A program made the position numbers and the translations under genes. This document shows, in pieces, positions 8,770 through 18,267 of a stretch of DNA of 64,000 bases. Where the stretch lies: the NCBI RefSeq assembly GCF_016107305.1, contig NZ_RCVR01000027.1, positions 1 to 64,000 on the forward strand, written 5' to 3'. Position 1 is the first letter of the stretch. Each line of letters opens with the position of its first letter. Source of the stretch: Roseomonas sp. KE2513. Its GTDB lineage: Bacteria > Pseudomonadota > Alphaproteobacteria > Acetobacterales > Acetobacteraceae. The notes below the pieces were generated by a model, which searched no databases, was not told the origin of the DNA, and saw only the letters and a program-made list of their open reading frames with translations.

Positions 8770-8938
8770 GGCGCCTCTTCTCTCCGCGGCTCACCCGCCA
8801 GGCAGGGGCCCCGGTTTCGTGGTGCGGGCCGGCTTGAGACTTTGTCTGGCAGCCAGCCGAGCGTCACGGCGTTGAAATGGACATGAAGGTGCCTCGGAGA
8901 CCATTGGGACATCGCTCCCCCTCCGAGAGGGGGCGCCC

Positions 8939-10881
8939 GTGACGGAACCGCCGATGCCCCATCCCGAGACCATGATGAAGCGGCAGCGGGTGCTCGGTGA
9001 TTTTGGCGAGGCCGCCCTGCGCTCTCAGGATCTCGACGAGGTTCTCGACGAGGCCTGCCGCCTCGTGGGGGAGGCGCTCGGGACCGGGCGGGCCAAGATC
9101 CTGGAAATCCTGGAGACCGAACGGCAGCTTCTCGTTCGCGCGGGCGTGGGTTGGGAAACCGGCGTCGTCGGCCGGTTGCGCCTGCCGATGGCGGAGCACT
9201 CCTCGGAGACCTTCGCGATCGACGAGGGGCGGCCGGTCATCTCGCAGGATGTTGCCACGGAGGACCGCTTCGACATTCCCTCCTTCATGAAGGAGGCGGG
9301 GGTGGTCTCCTTCGTGAACGTGCCGATCTTCCTGCCGGGGGAGCGCCCTTTCGGCCTTCTGCAGGTGGACGCCACCGAGCCCCGCCACTTCGGCGCGGAC
9401 GACATCGAGTTCCTGCGCACCTACACCGCCATCCTGGGCCCGGTGATAGACCGCCTGCTCATCGCCCGCACCCTCCGCTCCACGGAGGAGCGGTTCCGCC
9501 TCACGGTCGAGCAGGCGCTCGACTACGGCATTTTCCTCACCGACCCGCAGGACCGGATCACCGATTGGCTGCCCGGGGCCCGGGCCGTCTATGGCTGGGC
9601 GGCGGAGGAGGTGATCGGGCAGCCCTCCGCCATCGTCTTCACGCCTGAGGACCGGCAGGAGAACCGGGACAGGTGGGAGACGGAAACGGCCTGCCGGGAG
9701 GGGGTGGCGCCAAATATCCGCTGGCACCTCCGCAAGGACGGGGGCGGGTCTTCATCGAGGGGTCCACGCGGGCGCTGCGCGATCCCGACGGCACCCTCCT
9801 CGGCTTCCTCAAGATCGGTCAGGACATGACCGAGCGGCTGATGGCCGAGCAGCGCCTGGAGGAGGAGAAGGAGCGCTTCCGGGTCCTCGTCGAGGGCATG
9901 CCCCAACTCGTGTGGCGCTCCGCCGACGAGGGGCACTCGACCTGGGCCAGCCCGCAATGGCTGGCCTATACCGGCCAGCGTCAGGAGGAGACCCATGGCC
10001 GGGGCTGGCTGCGGGCCGTGCATCCCGAGGACCGTGCCGCCGTGGTGGAGGCTTGGCACGAGGCGCGCGCGCGTGGCAGGCTGGACGTGGAGTTCCGGCT
10101 GCGCCGCGCCGCTGACGGCAGCTACCGCTGGCACCGGACCCGTGCCGTGCCGCTGCGCGACGAAGCGTCTGCCTCCAGGCGGGAGGGCCGTATTCTCGAG
10201 TGGCTGGGCACCTCGACCGATATCGACGACCTCAAACGCCTGCAGGGCCAGCAGTCGGTCCTCGTCGCGGAGTTGCAGCACCGCACCCGCAACCTTCTGG
10301 GCGTGGTGCGCTCCATCGCCAGGCGCAGCTTCGACCCATCTCCCGGGCGGGAGGAGTACGAGGCGCGCCTGAGCGCGCTCGGGCGGGTGCAGGGCTTCCT
10401 CTCGCGTTCCCCGACCTGGGAGGTCGCGCTGGCGGACCTGCTGGATGCCGAGCTGATGGCGGTCGGGGACGGGACCTCGGAGCGGATCGTCGTGAGCGGG
10501 CCGCCGCTGCAGCTGCCGGGCGACAAGGTGCAGCCCCTCGCGCTCGCGCTGCACGAGCTGGCCACCAACGCGGTGAAGCACGGCGCGATCGGCCAGCCCG
10601 ACGGCCGCCTCAAGGTCACTTGGCGCCTGGAGGACGGGCGGGGTCCGCCTCTCCTCCTGCTGGACTGGGAGGAGAGCGGGGTGGCCATGCCGGCCCTCTC
10701 GGTCGAGCGGCGGGGTTACGGGCGGGAATTAATCGAGCACGCGCTGCCCTACCAGTTGCAGGCAAGGACACGGCTCGAGTTCATGCCGGACGGCGTGCGC
10801 TGCCGGATCACCCTGCCCCTGCGCGACCAGGACGATGAAGAACCCGCGACATGGCCACGAGGATGTGAGCATGCTCCGTAA
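8939..10881 (+). pseudogene. GAF-PAS-PAS HWE-family sensor histidine kinase, broken by a one-base frameshift
   Basis: The first frame (GTG 8939, after GAGAGG) encodes a GAF domain (about 25-165) and a PAS domain, then reads into nonsense near 9745 and stops at 9829. The second frame picks up immediately with RVFIEGSTRALRDPDGTLLG, a normal PAS C-terminal segment, then a second PAS and an HWE kinase core. That core has the phospho-acceptor His in AELQHRTRNLLGVV and the N-box HELATNAVKHGAI. Adding one G to the five-G run at 9740-9744 restores a single reading frame of about 647 aa. The break could be a sequencing error, a real pseudogene, or a slippery G-tract. The short first-frame product would lack the kinase. 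The receiver gene that follows overlaps its end. Confidence 0.83.
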
Positions 10882-11230
10882 CCGCCGGATCCTCGTGGTC
10901 GAGGACGAGTACCACATCGCCGAGGAAGTCGCCGAGGCGCTGGCGGAGGAGGGAGCCGAGGTGCTCGGCCCCGTGGCCACGGTCCCGGCCGCGCTGGCCA
11001 TGGCCGAAGGCGAGGAGCGGATCGACGCCGCGCTGCTGGACGTGAACCTGGGCGGAGGCATGATCTGGCCGGTCGTGGACCTGCTGGTCGGCCGGCATGT
11101 CCCGGTGGTGCTCACGACCGGCTACGACGCCGGCTCCCTCCCCGAACGCTATGCTCACCTGCCCCGCTGCGAGAAGCCGGTGGCGCTGCGCGAGATCACC
11201 CGCGCGCTTCGGCGCGCCCTTCCGGCCTAG
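10871..11230 (+). CDS. Single-domain response regulator (receiver)
   Basis: A 119-aa stand-alone receiver domain. Acidic pocket residues are in LVVEDEYHIAEE, the phospho-accepting Asp in ALLDVNLGG (about residue 57), Thr/Ser in VVLTTGYD, and the conserved Lys in RCEKPVALRE. No output domain follows. The ATG at 10871 overlaps the kinase gene by 11 bp and follows ACGAGG; an upstream in-frame ATG at 10835 is possible. HWE kinases are often paired with such receivers, so it is the likely phosphoacceptor of the adjacent kinase. Confidence 0.87.
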   Translation: MLRNRRILVVEDEYHIAEEVAEALAEEGAEVLGPVATVPAALAMAEGEERIDAALLDVNLGGGMIWPVVDLLVGRHVPVVLTTGYDAGSLPERYAHLPRCEKPVALREITRALRRALPA

Positions 11231-11654
11231 CCCTCCTCCTGGCTGGGCCGCACGGCCCCTCGACGAGCACGCGAGCGGTGCCAGTAGGGGGGCGCATCGC
11301 GATCACGCTTCCATGAAGTCCTGCCGCCGCTCTCTTGCCGTTCTCACAGGTTAAGTCCGGCGCGCACCGCCGCCGATAAGTCCCGCCGCAGCGCCGGACC
11401 CCGGCCTGATGCGGGGCGGTGCCCGGCGAAGCCTCCCGGCCGCGGCGAGCTCCTCCCTGGCGGGGGAAGGGGTGGAGGTGGTGCCGGGTGCGGCATGACC
11501 GGCGAGGATGCAGCGCCCGCGCGCAGCGGGTATCGGCGGCCCTGGGGGCGGAGAGAGGCCCGGGCCGCGTGGCGCCGGGTTCCCTCCGCGTGGCCGGAAT
11601 CCCCGTGGCGCCGCCCCCGGCGTGCCGCGGCCATGTCGGACGAGGTCGCCCGCG
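11231..11654. other. Gene-free interval
   Basis: GC-rich stretch between the receiver gene and the flavin oxidoreductase gene. A short inverted repeat GGGCCG-CA-CGGCCC lies at 11245-11258 just after the receiver stop, without a T-run. I see no convincing coding frame, tRNA or promoter beyond this. Confidence 0.5.
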
Positions 11655-12626
11655 ATGACGCGGTTCAGTTACCACATCTCCCACGAGCAATTCCCGCCCG
11701 GCGAGTTGCTGCAACTGGTGCAGGAGGCCGAGGCGGCGGGGTTCGATGGGGCCTTCTCCTCCGACCACCTCCAGCCCTGGGCGCCGGCGCAGGGCCATTC
11801 CGGCTTTGCCTGGGCCTGGCTGGGGGCCGCGATGCAGGCGACGAAAAGGCTGCAGTTCGGCGTCATCAGCGTGCCCGGCGGCTGGCGCTACAGCCCCGCC
11901 GTCCTCGCCCAGGCCGTCGCCACGCTAGGGGTGATGTTCCCGGGCCGCCTGCCCTGGGTGGCGCTGGGCAGCGGGCAGGCGATGAACGAGGCGGTGAGCG
12001 GCCAGCCCTGGCCGGAAAAGGCGGAGCGCAACGCCCGGCTGAAGGAGGGGGCGGAGATCATGCGCGCCCTGCTGGCCGGCGAGACCGTGACGCATCGCGG
12101 CCGGGTGAGCGTGGTGGAGGCTCGCCTCTGGTCGCGCCCAGAGCAGGCCACGCGCCTCGTCGGGGCGGCCACGAGCGAGAAGACGGCGGAATGGCTCGGC
12201 GGCTGGGCGGACGGGCTGCTGACCGTCGGAACCGAGCCTGAGACGCTGAAGCGGACGATCGAGGCCTTCCGCCGCGGCGGCGGCGAGGGCAAGCCGGTCT
12301 ACCTGAAGGTGGATCTCTGCCTCGCCGCCACCGAGGAGGAAGCGCTGCGCCAGGCCCATGAGCAATGGCGCTTCAACCTGCTCGGCAGCGATGTGAACTG
12401 GGAGTTGCGCTCGCCCGCCCAGTTCGAGACCGCCGCCCGCTTCGTGCAGCCCGAGGACATGCGCCAGGCCGTGCGCATCTCGGCCGATCCCGCCGCTTTC
12501 GTGGACTGGCTGGGGGAGTGCGCCGCGCTGGGGTTCGAGAGCATCGACCTGCACAATGTCGGCACCGGCCAGCGCGCCTTCATCGAGGCCTTCGGTGCCA
12601 GGGTGCTGCCGGCGCTGCGGGGCTGA
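11655..12626 (+). CDS. LLM-class flavin-dependent oxidoreductase (probable non-F420 type)
   Basis: A 323-aa luciferase-like TIM-barrel protein. The N-terminus FSYHISHEQFPPGELLQLVQ and the segment GAFSSDHLQPW match the family annotated as probable non-F420 flavinoid oxidoreductases (bacterial luciferase superfamily). A typical nucleotide-contact region is LPWVALGSGQAMNEAV. The ATG at 11655 is chosen because it starts the conserved N-terminus; upstream open sequence lacks homology character. It is monocistronic in appearance, and the substrate is unknown. Confidence 0.83.
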   Translation: MTRFSYHISHEQFPPGELLQLVQEAEAAGFDGAFSSDHLQPWAPAQGHSGFAWAWLGAAMQATKRLQFGVISVPGGWRYSPAVLAQAVATLGVMFPGRLPWVALGSGQAMNEAVSGQPWPEKAERNARLKEGAEIMRALLAGETVTHRGRVSVVEARLWSRPEQATRLVGAATSEKTAEWLGGWADGLLTVGTEPETLKRTIEAFRRGGGEGKPVYLKVDLCLAATEEEALRQAHEQWRFNLLGSDVNWELRSPAQFETAARFVQPEDMRQAVRISADPAAFVDWLGECAALGFESIDLHNVGTGQRAFIEAFGARVLPALRG

Positions 12627-12839
12627 GGCCCGGCGCCCGGGTGAGGAGCATCATAGGTTGTGGAGCCGGCGCCCCTGCCGCGCATGCTCGATCGGGTCAC
12701 GGGACAGTGGAGCCCGGGCGGGCGCAGGAATGTCGGTTCATCCCGGCCATGGAGCGGGCGTGATGAGCAGCGATTCCCCCCCGCCCGGCGCCGCCGTGCG
12801 CCCCGGCCGCGAGGGGCCGGCCAGGGCCGGACCTTTCCG

Positions 12840-13514
12840 GTGAGGGACGCCATCGGCGCCGAGGCGGCGCAGGGGCGGCTGCTGTCGCGCCCCGAGGCGG
12901 CAAGGGATCTGGGCGGGCCGGGGCGTCGGGCGCTGGGCCTCGCCACGGGGCGCGACGGCATCCTGCAGGTGCCGGAGGGTGCTTCCGGCCCTCTGCCGCT
13001 GGTCGTCATGCTGCACGGGGCAGGGGGCAACGCGGCGGGAACCCTCGGGCTGATCGAGGCCGCCGCGCCGGGCTCGATCCTGCTGCTGCCGGAGAGCCGC
13101 GGCCCGACCTGGGACGTCATTATGGGCGGCTACGGCCCGGACGTCGCCTTCCTGGACCGTGCCCTGGAAGGGGTCTTCCGGCAGCACCGCGTCGATCCAG
13201 GGCGCATCGCGCTGGCCGGCTTCTCGGACGGCGCCTCCTACGCACTCTCGCTCGCCATCGGGAACGGCGACCTCTTCACCCACGCCATCGCTTTCTCGCC
13301 TGGCTTCGCGGCGCCGCCGGAGCCGGTGGGGCGGCCGCTGATCTTTGCCTCGCACGGCATATCGGACGCGGTGCTGCCGATCGACCGCTGCAGCCGCCGG
13401 CTCGTGCCCCGCCTGCGGCGCGCGGGTTACGAGGTTCGCTATCGCGAGTTCGCTGGCGGCCACCACGTGCCGCCCGCGATCGCGGAGGAGGCCTTGGGGA
13501 TGCTTGCGGGATGA
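12840..13514 (+). CDS. Alpha/beta hydrolase (phospholipase/carboxylesterase-like)
   Basis: About 224 aa with an alpha/beta-hydrolase core. The oxyanion region is VVMLHGAGGNA, the nucleophile is Ser in LAGFSDGASYAL, the acid Asp is in HGISDAVLPI and the catalytic His in FAGGHHVPP. No signal peptide is evident from the GTG chosen at 12840, which starts just before the first family-like residues; the frame is open further upstream to 12660, so the start is uncertain. It resembles bacterial phospholipase/carboxylesterase family serine esterases. Not obviously in an operon. Confidence 0.8.
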   Translation: MRDAIGAEAAQGRLLSRPEAARDLGGPGRRALGLATGRDGILQVPEGASGPLPLVVMLHGAGGNAAGTLGLIEAAAPGSILLLPESRGPTWDVIMGGYGPDVAFLDRALEGVFRQHRVDPGRIALAGFSDGASYALSLAIGNGDLFTHAIAFSPGFAAPPEPVGRPLIFASHGISDAVLPIDRCSRRLVPRLRRAGYEVRYREFAGGHHVPPAIAEEALGMLAG

Positions 13515-13727
13515 GGAGCGCGGCGCCCTGCCGTCGCAAGGCAATCTTCACCGAAAGTCATTAATTCGACCGTCTGCTGCCGCCCGGCGCAATCTTTTTC
13601 CTTTCTGAAACGTTCGCTGCGCGGATGCCGGGCGTGGCAACCTCGGCGGGCAGGTTAGAGGTGCCGCGCATCGTGCAGGCCAGGGGGCCTCGCGGGAGAT
13701 TGCAACGGTGGCGCGAGGGGGAACGAG

Positions 13728-14291
13728 ATGAGCTATCCGCGACCGGCCTGGGCCGACGGGACATGGGACATGGTGCCCGCGGCATCACCCGGGGGCCGAG
13801 GCCCCGCCCGGAGCCGGCCGACGGACGCCCTCTGGCGCCTTGCCTACAGGGTTGCCTTCCCGATGGCCCGGGCGTGGTGGCACCTGTCGCGGCCCCATCA
13901 CGAGGGCGCCCTGGTAGCCATCTGGGTCGGGTCCTCGCTGCTGCTGGTGCGCTCGTCCTACCGTGCCGAGTGGAACTTCCCGGGCGGCGGCCTCCGGCGC
14001 GGCGAGCCGCCCGAGGAGGCCGCCCGGCGCGAGCTGGTTGAGGAGGTGGGCCTGGTCGGAGGAACCCTTGCCCCTGCGGGTGAGCTGTCGGGCCTTTGGG
14101 ACGGGCGGCACGACCGAGTGCACTTCTTTGAGCTGCGGCTGGAGCAACTGCCCGAGCTGAAATTCGATGGCCGGGAGATCGTGGGGGCCAGGCTCGTCTC
14201 TGCCGACGACTTGCGGCGCATTCCCCTCACTGGGCCGGTCGCCGCCTATCTCGCCGCCCGGGCGGAGGGGCGGAAGGACGGGGCCGCTTAG
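13728..14291 (+). CDS. Nudix hydrolase
   Basis: A 187-aa protein with a complete Nudix box beginning GGGLRRGEPPEEAARREL and continuing VEEVGL, which carries the G-x5-E-x7-RE-x2-EE-x-G pattern. Such enzymes cleave nucleoside diphosphates linked to other groups. The ATG follows a GAGGGGGAACGAG purine-rich site. The 40-residue N-terminal extension before the Nudix core looks low-complexity. The substrate is not predictable. The AT-rich 213-bp upstream gap (13515-13727) probably carries its promoter. Confidence 0.88.
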   Translation: MSYPRPAWADGTWDMVPAASPGGRGPARSRPTDALWRLAYRVAFPMARAWWHLSRPHHEGALVAIWVGSSLLLVRSSYRAEWNFPGGGLRRGEPPEEAARRELVEEVGLVGGTLAPAGELSGLWDGRHDRVHFFELRLEQLPELKFDGREIVGARLVSADDLRRIPLTGPVAAYLAARAEGRKDGAA

Positions 14292-14504
14292 GACCGCTTC
14301 TCCAGGCTGCCCTTCGGCGGCACGGCGTCCAAGCAGCGCCCCAGCGGGCCACAGGGCGGACCCACGGTCCCCGCCTGGACGGCATCGGCTCGGAGGCAGG
14401 ATGCTTTTCGCCGTGGCGGGCCCAGGTGGATACGGCGCGCTTCACACGACCATCGTCCCATCTGGACCGATGGGGCGCGGGTCGCCAGCCAGCACGGAGC
14501 ACTG

Positions 14505-15296
14505 ATGAACGACAGCCTGCCCCCCGCCAAGGCGAACGCGGCCCAACTGGCCTCGCCCTCCTACCGGCTTGCCGCGCTCGATCCGGACTTTCTCTTGAAC
14601 CCGTCCATGCGCGGGGTCCGCTTCCTCCTCGAATTCGCCAAGGCGGACGAGGCGCTGCGGAGCTGGCAGGTGCGCTCGACCATCGTCGTGTTCGGCAGCG
14701 CGCGGGTGCGGGAGGACGGGCCGGGCCGGCACCCTTTCTGGTACAGCGAGGCAAGAGCCTTCGGGCGCATCGCCTCCGAGCGCGGCGGAGCCTTCCTGGG
14801 ACGCTCGGGCATCCGGGACAACGTGATCGCGACGGGCGGCGGGCCGGGCATCATGGAGGCCGCCAACCGCGGGGCAGGGGATGCGGGCGCGCCCTCGATC
14901 GGCTTCAACATCATGCTGCCACACGAGCAGGAGCCGAACGCCTACTCGACGCCGGAGCTGACCTTTCGCTTCCACTACTTCGCGATACGCAAGATGCACC
15001 TCGCGATGCGCGCCAATGCCCTGGTGGTCTTTCCCGGTGGCTTCGGCACCTTGGACGAGCTGTTCGAGCTGCTGACCCTGCGGCAGACCGACAAGGTACA
15101 GAAGGTGCCCATCGTGCTCGTGGACGAGGGTTACTGGCGATCGGTCGTCAACCTCGATGCCCTGCTGGAGGCCGGGATGATCGCGCCGGCCGATCTCGAG
15201 CTGTTCCGCGTTGCCGCGGATGCCGAGTCCGCCTGGACCTGCCTTGTGAAGCAGGGGCTGGAGGAGGTGGCCGCCCCGGGTGGCAAGGCGGTGTGA
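14505..15296 (+). CDS. LOG-family (lysine decarboxylase-like) nucleotide phosphoribohydrolase
   Basis: A 263-aa LOG/TIGR00730-type protein with TIVVFGSARV, the GGGPGIMEAANRGA loop and the hallmark VVFPGGFGTLDELFELL. Characterised LOG proteins release nucleobase from cytokinin-like nucleoside monophosphates or hydrolyse AMP; older annotations call them lysine decarboxylases. The long N-terminus and the ELTFRFHYFAIRKMHLAMRA segment are typical of the type II-like bacterial members. It converges with the glutamine amidotransferase gene, 28 bp apart. Confidence 0.87.
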   Translation: MNDSLPPAKANAAQLASPSYRLAALDPDFLLNPSMRGVRFLLEFAKADEALRSWQVRSTIVVFGSARVREDGPGRHPFWYSEARAFGRIASERGGAFLGRSGIRDNVIATGGGPGIMEAANRGAGDAGAPSIGFNIMLPHEQEPNAYSTPELTFRFHYFAIRKMHLAMRANALVVFPGGFGTLDELFELLTLRQTDKVQKVPIVLVDEGYWRSVVNLDALLEAGMIAPADLELFRVAADAESAWTCLVKQGLEEVAAPGGKAV

Positions 15297-15324
15297 CGAG
15301 CGTGCTGGCCCCTGAGCGCGTGAA

Positions 15325-16191
15325 TCAGACCCTGCCGCGCGCCCTCTGCGTCGGCCGCACGAGATGCTCGATGAAGTTGCGAAGCTCCATCCTGCGCCGG
15401 TCCGCATCGGTGACCTGCGGATCGAGGCCGAGCTGCCAGGCGAGGTCGCGGCGTTCCGGCTCGTGGTGCAGCGCCTCGATGAGGGAGGCGTAGGCCTCCA
15501 CGGCAGCCTCGTCTCGCGCCAGCCCCTGCTCGATTAGGTCGGCAGCTTGGCGGCGCAGCGCCGCCGCCGCTTCGCTCAGCGGCAACTCGGGGTGGTACTG
15601 CACGCCCCAGAAGATCCCGCCCGCATGCCGGATCTCGGCGGCCTGCACCGCGCTCACGCCATTTCCCGCAAGCAGCGTCGCGCCTTCGGGCAGGCGCTCC
15701 ACCTCGTCAGAATGAATGGCGAGCGCGTCCCAGGCGGCGGGCCTGCCTGCCAGCAGCGGGTGGTCGCGCCCTTCCGCCGTTGCGGTGATGCGGCGGGCGA
15801 AGGCTGCCTCGTGCCCGCGCCGGTTCCGTCGCACCGCGCCGCCGGTTGCGGCCGTGGCCACCTGTAGCCCGGCGCAGGAGCCGAAGGAGGGCGTCCCGGA
15901 GCGGAACACGTCGCGCATGAAGGCGAGCTGACGGCGCACCTCCGGCGTGTTGTCGTAGACGTGCAGCGGCGAGCCCGTGAGGAAGACGGCGTCATAGCCG
16001 CTCAGAGCCGCGGCATCCGGCGCGGCTGCGCCCTCCTCCGCCGGCCTTGCCAGCTCGCAATCCGCGTCCGGCACGATCGCGCGGAGCGTGCCGAGATAGG
16101 TCTCGCCGCTGCTTCGCCCGACACTCGCCCGACGCCGCTCACGGTCCTCCGCAGTCTCGCTTTCGGCAACAAGGAAGCGAAGCGTCGTCAT
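15325..16191 (-). CDS. Class I glutamine amidotransferase (GMP-synthase-like)
   Basis: A 288-aa stand-alone class I GATase domain. The nucleophile elbow is SFGSCAGLQVA (Cys), preceded by the oxyanion-type segment DAVFLTGSPLHVYD, and the His-Glu pair is in WGVQYHPELPLSE. About 70 C-terminal residues extend past the core. Such proteins act on small gamma-glutamyl or amide substrates, or supply ammonia to a partner, but no partner synthetase is adjacent. Function beyond the fold is unknown. Confidence 0.82.
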   Translation of the reverse strand: MTTLRFLVAESETAEDRERRRASVGRSSGETYLGTLRAIVPDADCELARPAEEGAAAPDAAALSGYDAVFLTGSPLHVYDNTPEVRRQLAFMRDVFRSGTPSFGSCAGLQVATAATGGAVRRNRRGHEAAFARRITATAEGRDHPLLAGRPAAWDALAIHSDEVERLPEGATLLAGNGVSAVQAAEIRHAGGIFWGVQYHPELPLSEAAAALRRQAADLIEQGLARDEAAVEAYASLIEALHHEPERRDLAWQLGLDPQVTDADRRRMELRNFIEHLVRPTQRARGRV

Positions 16192-16401
16192 CGCGCGCGA
16201 GGGACCTTTGGTGCGGGTGTGGCCGATCGCTGTGCGACGATCAGAAGGGCAGGTCTTCTCATCTCGGGTCGCGGCGCGCGCTCACAAGGGCGGCCGCCAT
16301 TCCTTGCGCGCAGGCCGAGTGCGATTCGATGCCTGCCGGCCTTGCCGGCGCGTGCCGCGGGTGTCGGCGCTTCACGGCGGCGGGATGCCGGGCCGCGGCG
16401 G

Positions 16402-17478
16402 TCAGGCCTCCTTGGCCACCGGCAGGAGGTGGGCCGAAGCGGGGTTCCAGGAGAGGCTGATCTCCGTTCCTTCGGCGATGCCCTGCGCCGCAAGACCCGG
16501 CAGTCGGGCTCTTATTTCCGCCTCACCGGCACGGCCGATCAGGAGGGCGCTGTCACCGAAATGCACGACTGCCCCGACCCGCATGCGGAAGGCATTGGTG
16601 GCTTCCCCATCTGGCAGGCCGAAAGCCTCGGGGCGGAGGAGGAGCGTCGCCCGGTCCTCGGTCTGCCGGCCGGGCTGGGCTGGTACGCGAACGGACCCCA
16701 TCCCCGCGATCTCGCCAAGGCCGGCCGCCGGATCGGTCAGGCGGATAGGCAGCAGGTTGCTGTCCCCCACGAAGCGCGCCACGAATTCGTTGGCCGGCCG
16801 GTTATAGACCTCGAGCGGGGCGCCGGCCTGCTGGATGCGGCCGCCCTCGAACACCACGATGCGATCCGACATGGCCATCGCCTCGGACTGGTCATGGGTG
16901 ACGAAGATGGTCGTGACGCCGAGGCTGCGCTGGATGCGCTTGATCTCGATCTGCAGCCCCTCGCGCAGGTTCTTGTCCAGCGCGCCGAGCGGCTCGTCGA
17001 GCAGCAGGAGCGCGGGGTCGAAGACGAGGGCGCGGGCGAGCGCCACGCGCTGCTGCTGGCCGCCCGACATCTCGCGAGGATGGCGGTCTGCGAAGCGCGC
17101 GAGACCGACGAGGTCGAGCATGGCGCGTGCCTTCTCGGCCGCCTCCGCCTTCGGCACCTTCCGCATTTGCAACGGGAACATGACGTTGCCCAGCGCCGTA
17201 CGGTGGGGGAACAGGGCATAGTTTTGGAAGACGATCCCGATATCGCGCCGGTGCGGCGGCACGCGGGTGATGGAGGCGCCGTTCACCCGGATCTCGCCCT
17301 CGCTCGCCGCCTCGAAACCCGCGATGAGCATGAGCGTGGTGGTCTTGCCGGAGCCGCTGGGGCCCAGGAAGGTGATGAACTCGCCCTTTGCGACCGAAAG
17401 ATTCACGCTGCGCAGCGCATGCGTCCGGCCGTCATAGCTTTTGGCGAGGTTCTCGAGCTCCAGATAGGGCTTGGTCAC
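16402..17478 (-). CDS. PotA-type ABC ATPase (polyamine/opine importer class)
   Basis: A 358-aa ATPase starting at GTG 17478, overlapping the permease stop by 4 bp. Walker A is GPSGSGKTT (39-47), Q-loop VFQNYALFPH, signature MSGGQQQR (137-144), Walker B LLLLDEP (157-163), switch His in FVTHDQSEAMAM. A TOBE domain fills the C-terminal third. It is the last gene of a minus-strand operon that begins with an IclR regulator. The spermidine/putrescine class covers polyamines, opines, phosphonates and similar cationic solutes. Confidence 0.9.
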   Translation of the reverse strand: MTKPYLELENLAKSYDGRTHALRSVNLSVAKGEFITFLGPSGSGKTTTLMLIAGFEAASEGEIRVNGASITRVPPHRRDIGIVFQNYALFPHRTALGNVMFPLQMRKVPKAEAAEKARAMLDLVGLARFADRHPREMSGGQQQRVALARALVFDPALLLLDEPLGALDKNLREGLQIEIKRIQRSLGVTTIFVTHDQSEAMAMSDRIVVFEGGRIQQAGAPLEVYNRPANEFVARFVGDSNLLPIRLTDPAAGLGEIAGMGSVRVPAQPGRQTEDRATLLLRPEAFGLPDGEATNAFRMRVGAVVHFGDSALLIGRAGEAEIRARLPGLAAQGIAEGTEISLSWNPASAHLLPVAKEA

Positions 17479-18263
17479 GGGCGGGCTTCCGATCGGCGGC
17501 GCGACACCGCGCGCCAGAGGACGGGCGCGATGACCAGCACGGCGACCGCGGCGAAGAGCAGGGTGGAAACGACGGCGATCACCGGGTCGGCGGTGGTGCG
17601 GATGCTGTCGAACATCTTGCGCGGCAAGGTCTCGGTGTCGCGGCCGGAGATGAAGAGGGCGACCACCGTCTCGTCGAAGCTCTGCACGAAGGCGAAGAGA
17701 GCGGCGGCCGCGAAGCCCGGCCAGAGCACGGGCATGGTAACATGGAGGAAGGTCCTCGCCGGTGTCGCGCCGAGCGAGAGCGCCGCACGCTCCAGCCCGC
17801 GGTCGAAGCCCTTGAGATTGGCCGAGAGAACGAGGAAGGCGAGCGGAACCGAAAGCGCGGTATGCGCGAGGACGATGCCCGGGAAGGTCTGGAGCAGGCG
17901 GATATCGGCCAGGAAGGCGTAGTAGCCGATGGCCATGACGATGTGCGGCACCGCCAGGGGCAGCATGAGCGCCAAGTTTACCAGACCTTTCCCCACGAAG
18001 CGGTGGCGAACCACGGCGAAGGTGGCGGGGGTGACCAGCAGGACCGTCAGCACCGAGACGGCGGCCGCGATGCCCAGGCTGTTGAGGGTGGGCGTCGTCC
18101 AGCGCGCATCGCTGAAATAGGCAGCGTAGTAGCCCGTCCACCAGCCCGGCGGCGGGAATTCAAGGGAGACGGCGGTGCTGAATGACATCGGCACGACGAT
18201 GAGCAGCGGCATGGCGACGAAGGCGAGCACGACCGCGCCGAGCAGGATAAGGGCAAGGTGCAT
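17475..18263 (-). CDS. PotC-type ABC permease
   Basis: A 262-aa inner-membrane permease with about six transmembrane segments. It has the binding-protein-dependent transport EAA-like region ERAALSLGATPARTFLHVTM that contacts the ATPase. The ATG at 18263 starts directly with the first hydrophobic segment (MHLALILLGAVVLAFVA). It lies 4 bp after the previous gene's stop and overlaps the ATPase start. Confidence 0.9.
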   Translation of the reverse strand: MHLALILLGAVVLAFVAMPLLIVVPMSFSTAVSLEFPPPGWWTGYYAAYFSDARWTTPTLNSLGIAAAVSVLTVLLVTPATFAVVRHRFVGKGLVNLALMLPLAVPHIVMAIGYYAFLADIRLLQTFPGIVLAHTALSVPLAFLVLSANLKGFDRGLERAALSLGATPARTFLHVTMPVLWPGFAAAALFAFVQSFDETVVALFISGRDTETLPRKMFDSIRTTADPVIAVVSTLLFAAVAVLVIAPVLWRAVSRRRSEARP

Positions 18264-18267
18264 CGAG

